A stretch of DNA of 64,000 bases from positions 1-64,000 of the forward strand of contig BGKB01000232.1 of assembly GCA_003116975.1 (NCBI GenBank), read 5' to 3'. The translations under genes and the position numbers were made by a program. How positions within the stretch are numbered: the stretch's first letter is position 1; the number at the start of each line of letters is the position of its first letter. This DNA comes from Aurantiochytrium sp. KH105 (taxonomy: Eukaryota; Sar; Bigyra; Thraustochytrida; Thraustochytriidae). Positions 61,201 through 64,000 of this stretch are shown in pieces. The notes below the pieces were generated by a model. It saw only the letters and a list, made by a program, of their open reading frames with translations. It searched no databases and was not told the origin of the DNA.

Positions 61201-62311
61201 CCGAACCCGGGATTACCTGTGATATGGAAAAGCAAGACGAATCGAGGCGAGGCGGATTCTGAAGATTTGCAATTCGGTCCATCATCTTGGGGAAGGTATC
61301 ATCCAAAAGTATACGGTGGTATCGATTTTTTTATCCATGCTGATCACGCCCGTGGTTGTTATTGCTCGGCACCATGGTGATGGCAATGCCTTGGCAGTAT
61401 GAATGGATTCACGGTGAGGTTCGGAGATAAACTGCCACGATAACGGACCTTGTGAAAGTTGCATACTAATCTCATAATTCCTCGCGGTGGACTTGGGATC
61501 GAGAAATCCATCATTTGGCTGTTCTCAACATCACCTCCAAAAGTACGGTGGTATCGATGTTTCTAGCAATGCTGATTACGCCCGTCGTTGTTATCGCTCG
61601 CCGCCATGCTGACGGCGATGCCTTGGCAGAATGAATGGATTCACGGTCAGGTCCGGAGCTGAACCGACGCGCAAGCGGGCCTTGTGAAACTTGCTCATCA
61701 ATCTCATATTTCTTCGCGGTGGGCTTGGGATCGACGAATCCATCATTTGATTGTACTCAGCATCAACCTCCATCCTTTTGATTGTGCCCAGCATCGCTAC
61801 AACTGCCAACCGAAACAGCATTCTAAGTCTAATTTAGGTGGCGATTTTGTGAATGATGACGATAACGATGACAATAGTGTCAACTATCTATTGCTTCCGC
61901 TCTCGTTGACAGACAATAGTATAGGACCTTTTTGTCTCATATCGGCTGCTTATTGATGTCGCTCTCGGATCTCCTGAGCGCTTGCAAACGATCTTTACGT
62001 GCGAAAAGTTCGCATAAAAGCATTGAACTGGAATTGCCAGTGCAGACGTCTCGTTCACGATGATTTGATAATTTGCCTCGGTTTGCCTGGCTTCTGTTGG
62101 GTTGATCATATCATTGCTTTGCGCTCGCCCTTTCGACCGTCTGGCGAGTCGTTCGCAAGCAGGTATAAGCAGGCAAGGTTTTGCTGGGCGAACGTTGGGT
62201 CAACCGCACTTCAGAAAATGATAAAAACGAAACCAGGTGAGAGAAGAGGCGAGGCCGCGCAGCTCGGGCGGCAGAGCGCAGACGCGCGCGGGCAGCCAGC
62301 GACCAGGGAGG
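58229..62311. other. Long intergenic region with repeats
   Basis: About 4.1 kb. It includes a GAGC/GAAC run (58551-58588, antisense to the downstream PAN/vWA gene), GCTTT runs (about 59295-59342), a CAGCTG run (about 59637-59663), a CAG run (60718-60740) and the 230-bp duplication at 61299-61770. Frames are short or low-complexity. No RNA gene was recognised. Confidence 0.55.
61299..61770. repeat. Tandem duplication of about 235 bp
   Basis: Copy 1 (about 61299-61530) and copy 2 (about 61535-61770) share, in order, CCAAAAGTA(TA)CGGTGGTATCGAT, a GCTGATxACGCCCGTxGTTGTTAT block, GCGATGCCTTGGCAG, GAATGGATTCACGGT, CTCAT(A)ATTxCTTCGCGGTGG and ATCCATCATTTG. Divergence is roughly 15 percent by eye. 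A weaker relative of the GCTGATCACGC block occurs near 60865. Confidence 0.8.
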
Positions 62312-62575
62312 ATGAGCATGTACGTGCGCGTGAAGCGCCAGGACCAGACGGTCTTCCTGCGCGCCGAGGCAAGTGATACCTTTCGCACCGTCAAGGTAGC
62401 GCTTGGCGACATTCTCAGCCTCGTGCCAGACGACATCAAGCTGTACGGCAAGGACAAGGAGACGGTGCTCGAAGACGAGGGAACCTTGGGCGGCTTTGAG
62501 ATCGGAAATGACGACGTCATCTTCTGGGGCCAGCGCATGGACGGGTCCACGTTCGAGCCCGCTAGCGGCAACTGA
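62312..62575 (+). CDS. Elongin-B-like ubiquitin-fold protein
   Basis: The 87-residue protein starts at ATG 62312 (MSMYVRVKRQ); ATG 62318 is an alternative. The whole chain is one ubiquitin-like domain: first strand MYVRVKRQDQTVFLRAEASDT, helix TVKVALGDILSLVPDDIKLY and the later DETVLEDEGTLGGFEIGNDDVIFW-type block, aligned with Elongin-B (strand, RRHKTTIFTDA, then LYKDDQLLDDGKTLGECG). Elongin-B lacks the processing GlyGly of ubiquitin, as here. It normally pairs with Elongin-C in cullin-RING ligases and transcription elongation. This protein is shorter than the animal protein (118) because it lacks the C-terminal tail. It is convergent with the UBX gene. Confidence 0.75.
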   Translation: MSMYVRVKRQDQTVFLRAEASDTFRTVKVALGDILSLVPDDIKLYGKDKETVLEDEGTLGGFEIGNDDVIFWGQRMDGSTFEPASGN

Positions 62576-62838
62576 TTTCTCGTTCATTCCTGTTTCTTCT
62601 TCTTCACTACCAGCCAGCGTCCGTCCAAAGAACAGGAACAAACAATGACTGGAGGAAACATCAAACGAAAAGGTCAAGAAAGATAAGAGAGTGAAGTGTA
62701 GAATGAATGCTTGGGGGCCGAGCTTTTCTATAGAATATATACCTAAAGGGACGCAGCCAAGATCAAGACCTGGCCCGATTATATTTTGCGCATGCGAGCG
62801 AACCAAAACGAAGCTCCAAAAGACGAATCACACGGTCT

Positions 62839-64000
62839 TCAGGCATCGAGATTCTGTACGTAGAGCACTGCCTGCGGCACGAGACCATTGTCCTGAAGGG
62901 TCGCGGTCAGATCGTCATCGGGCCCAAAAGTCTTTCTCGGATAATTGAGCGAAACAGAATAGTTTGTAATCGAAGGGTCCATTTCGTGAAGTTGGCAATC
63001 CACATAGTTGCGCAAGGTCTCCATGCTTGTGTCGGCCGTAAAACGCCGGTTGAAGCGACCACCGTTGGGTAGCTGAAAGCGAATGGTCGTCGTCGAGCCG
63101 TCCGACTGCGCGGGCGGCTCGGGCGGCAACGAAGCCAATTTGGAGGCCACAGCCTCCTCGTAATCAGCCTTGGCGCGCTCGGCAGCTTCCTCCTTTTGGC
63201 GTCGCTCCTCCTCGACGCGTCGCTCTTCCTCCTCCTTTTGGCGACGCTCCTCTTCCCTTCGTCGGTCCGCCTCGAGCGATTGGCGTAGCGCCTCGTCTTG
63301 TTCTTCACGGAGCCGCTGACGAGCCTCGGCCTCGGTACGCTGCGCGACACGGTTTGCGACGACAGTGCCGAATTTATCCACCGTATTACTCAGCTTGTCG
63401 TAGAGAACCCCAAACTCGGCGGCACCCTCGATGCGCTCGACGAGTTTAGCATTCGTGTCGCGCGGATTAGACGGCGGCTCCAGCACGGCCACGTACGGAA
63501 AAGTGGCCGTCTTGAGGAGGACGCTCAGTCTGTATGCTTCGGCAAACTCTACACAGCCACCCCAGGCCACCATGCGCTCGTTGATGAGCTCGGCCACGCG
63601 AGGCTCGGTCAAGACTCTCGAGCAGAATCGATCCGTGTCCGGGTGCTGCCGCGAGTGCAGGTACACAAGCAAGAGCCTTTCGCTGCGCGACGCCTCGGCC
63701 AGAGCATCGCGGTAAGAGAGATTTACAAAAGTGGGTCTGGCGTCGCGCTCTGCCTCTGCCTCGTTTGTTTCATCAGAGGCGTCTCGTCGTTCGGCAACGG
63801 GCGATCGCTCCGACGCACCGGCGCCTCTGGCCGTGCAACGTTTTGCAAATTCCGCAAGGAAATAATCGACTGCTGTCTGCACATCCACGTTGCCATTGAA
63901 CCCTGTCAAGAACCGGAGCGGCGCCAGCACAAGCGTTGCCAGGAGCTCAAAGAGGTTCCAGCGAAAAGGGCCTCGTCGCGAGTTTGAGACAGATCGTGCG
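62839..64000 (-). CDS. FAF2/UBXD8-like UAS-UBX protein, 5' end off the right edge
   Basis: The frame is open at the right edge (at least 387 residues). It begins within a hydrophobic segment (WNLFELLATLVLAPLRFLTG) like the ER/lipid-droplet hairpin of FAF2. A UAS thioredoxin-like domain follows (ERLLLVYLHSRQHPDTDRFCSRVL...FPYVAVLEP), then a long Glu/Arg-rich coiled coil (REEQDEALRQSLEADRRREEERR) and a C-terminal UBX domain (TTIRFQLPNGGRFNRRFTADTSMETLRNYVD) ending VLYVQNLDA. The family recruits p97/CDC48 through UBX for ER-associated degradation and lipid-droplet turnover. An N-terminal UBA domain is expected beyond the edge. An animal-type FPR p97-contact loop is not obvious in the last segment. 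Confidence 0.88.
   Translation of the reverse strand, partial: ARSVSNSRRGPFRWNLFELLATLVLAPLRFLTGFNGNVDVQTAVDYFLAEFAKRCTARGAGASERSPVAERRDASDETNEAEAERDARPTFVNLSYRDALAEASRSERLLLVYLHSRQHPDTDRFCSRVLTEPRVAELINERMVAWGGCVEFAEAYRLSVLLKTATFPYVAVLEPPSNPRDTNAKLVERIEGAAEFGVLYDKLSNTVDKFGTVVANRVAQRTEAEARQRLREEQDEALRQSLEADRRREEERRQKEEEERRVEEERRQKEEAAERAKADYEEAVASKLASLPPEPPAQSDGSTTTIRFQLPNGGRFNRRFTADTSMETLRNYVDCQLHEMDPSITNYSVSLNYPRKTFGPDDDLTATLQDNGLVPQAVLYVQNLDA

Noticed and set aside
60850-61280. Candidate tRNA or small RNA
   Set aside because: Short B-box-like strings (CCGAACCCGGGATT complement) were seen near 61200, but no cloverleaf or A box could be placed around them.

Overview
This window looks like nuclear DNA of a GC-rich, intron-poor eukaryotic microbe, most likely a thraustochytrid or related labyrinthulomycete stramenopile (inference). 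The reasons are long single-exon genes, strong G/C at third codon positions, wide low-complexity spacers, and a purely eukaryotic gene set: heterotrimeric G-beta, PAN3, LYRM7/MZM1, Elongin-B-like, FAF2-like UBX, CTL/SLC44, FATP-type acyl-CoA synthetase and TTL-like ligase. Many apparent long reading frames are antisense shadows caused by the base composition. Start codons here were chosen as true ATGs; several frames open further upstream only through GTG, TTG or CTG.

Layout, left to right. 1-2231 (-): a TIR-TIR-NACHT STAND protein, cut by the left edge. 4000-5609 (-): G-protein beta subunit, the only gene with a clearly resolved intron. 5610-10654: low-complexity spacer with an array of about 110-bp repeats. 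10655-11725 (+): mitochondrial ribosomal protein uL15m. 12876-16016 (-): two-domain sulfatase whose first domain has lost its catalytic motifs. 17913-19808 (+): very-long-chain acyl-CoA synthetase with a PTS1-like end. 20017-22383 and 23159-26284 (both -): two neighbouring membrane-anchored GH114-like proteins with two and three domains. 27893-29614 (-): UPF0489 protein. 30841-31833 (+): BAR-like protein. 32384-34639 (-): AFG2/CDC48-like double AAA ATPase, divergent from LYRM7/MZM1 at 34827-35204 (+). 35668-37917 (-): PAN3. 39100-40521 (+): mitochondrial polyprenyl diphosphate synthase. 41188-43803 (+): CTL-like transporter with a double acylation signal. 44013-45497 (-): cytochrome P450. 46233-47744 (+): ankyrin-SAM protein. 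47986-48369 (-): a small selenoprotein of the Rdx/SelH type with an in-frame TGA and a 3'-UTR SECIS hairpin. 48853-50052 (+): TTL-like ATP-grasp ligase. 50413-51798 (-): MFS transporter. 52532-53197 (-): uncharacterised Gln/His-rich protein. 55433-58228 (-): PAN/apple plus vWA secreted protein. 62312-62575 (+): Elongin-B-like protein. 62839-64000 (-): FAF2/UBXD8-like protein, cut by the right edge.

Genes often alternate in strand, giving convergent pairs with short shared 3' regions and divergent pairs with shared 5' regions. There is no operon logic. Functional themes are lipid and mitochondrial metabolism (acyl-CoA synthetase, prenyl synthase, LYRM7, uL15m, CTL), glycan-directed surface or secreted proteins (sulfatase, GH114 pair, PAN/vWA), protein quality control (AAA, UBX, Elongin-B) and signalling or immunity (G-beta, TIR-NACHT).

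The most notable find is the selenoprotein gene at 47986-48369. It has a Cys-Lys-Sec-Cys motif and a well-formed SECIS 15 nt after its stop codon. Next is the TIR-TIR-NACHT receptor. A recurrent tetranucleotide run, GAGC on the sense strand, sits just upstream of the start codons of about nine genes and may be a core-promoter or 5'-UTR element. No transposons, CRISPR arrays, rRNAs or tRNAs were recognised.
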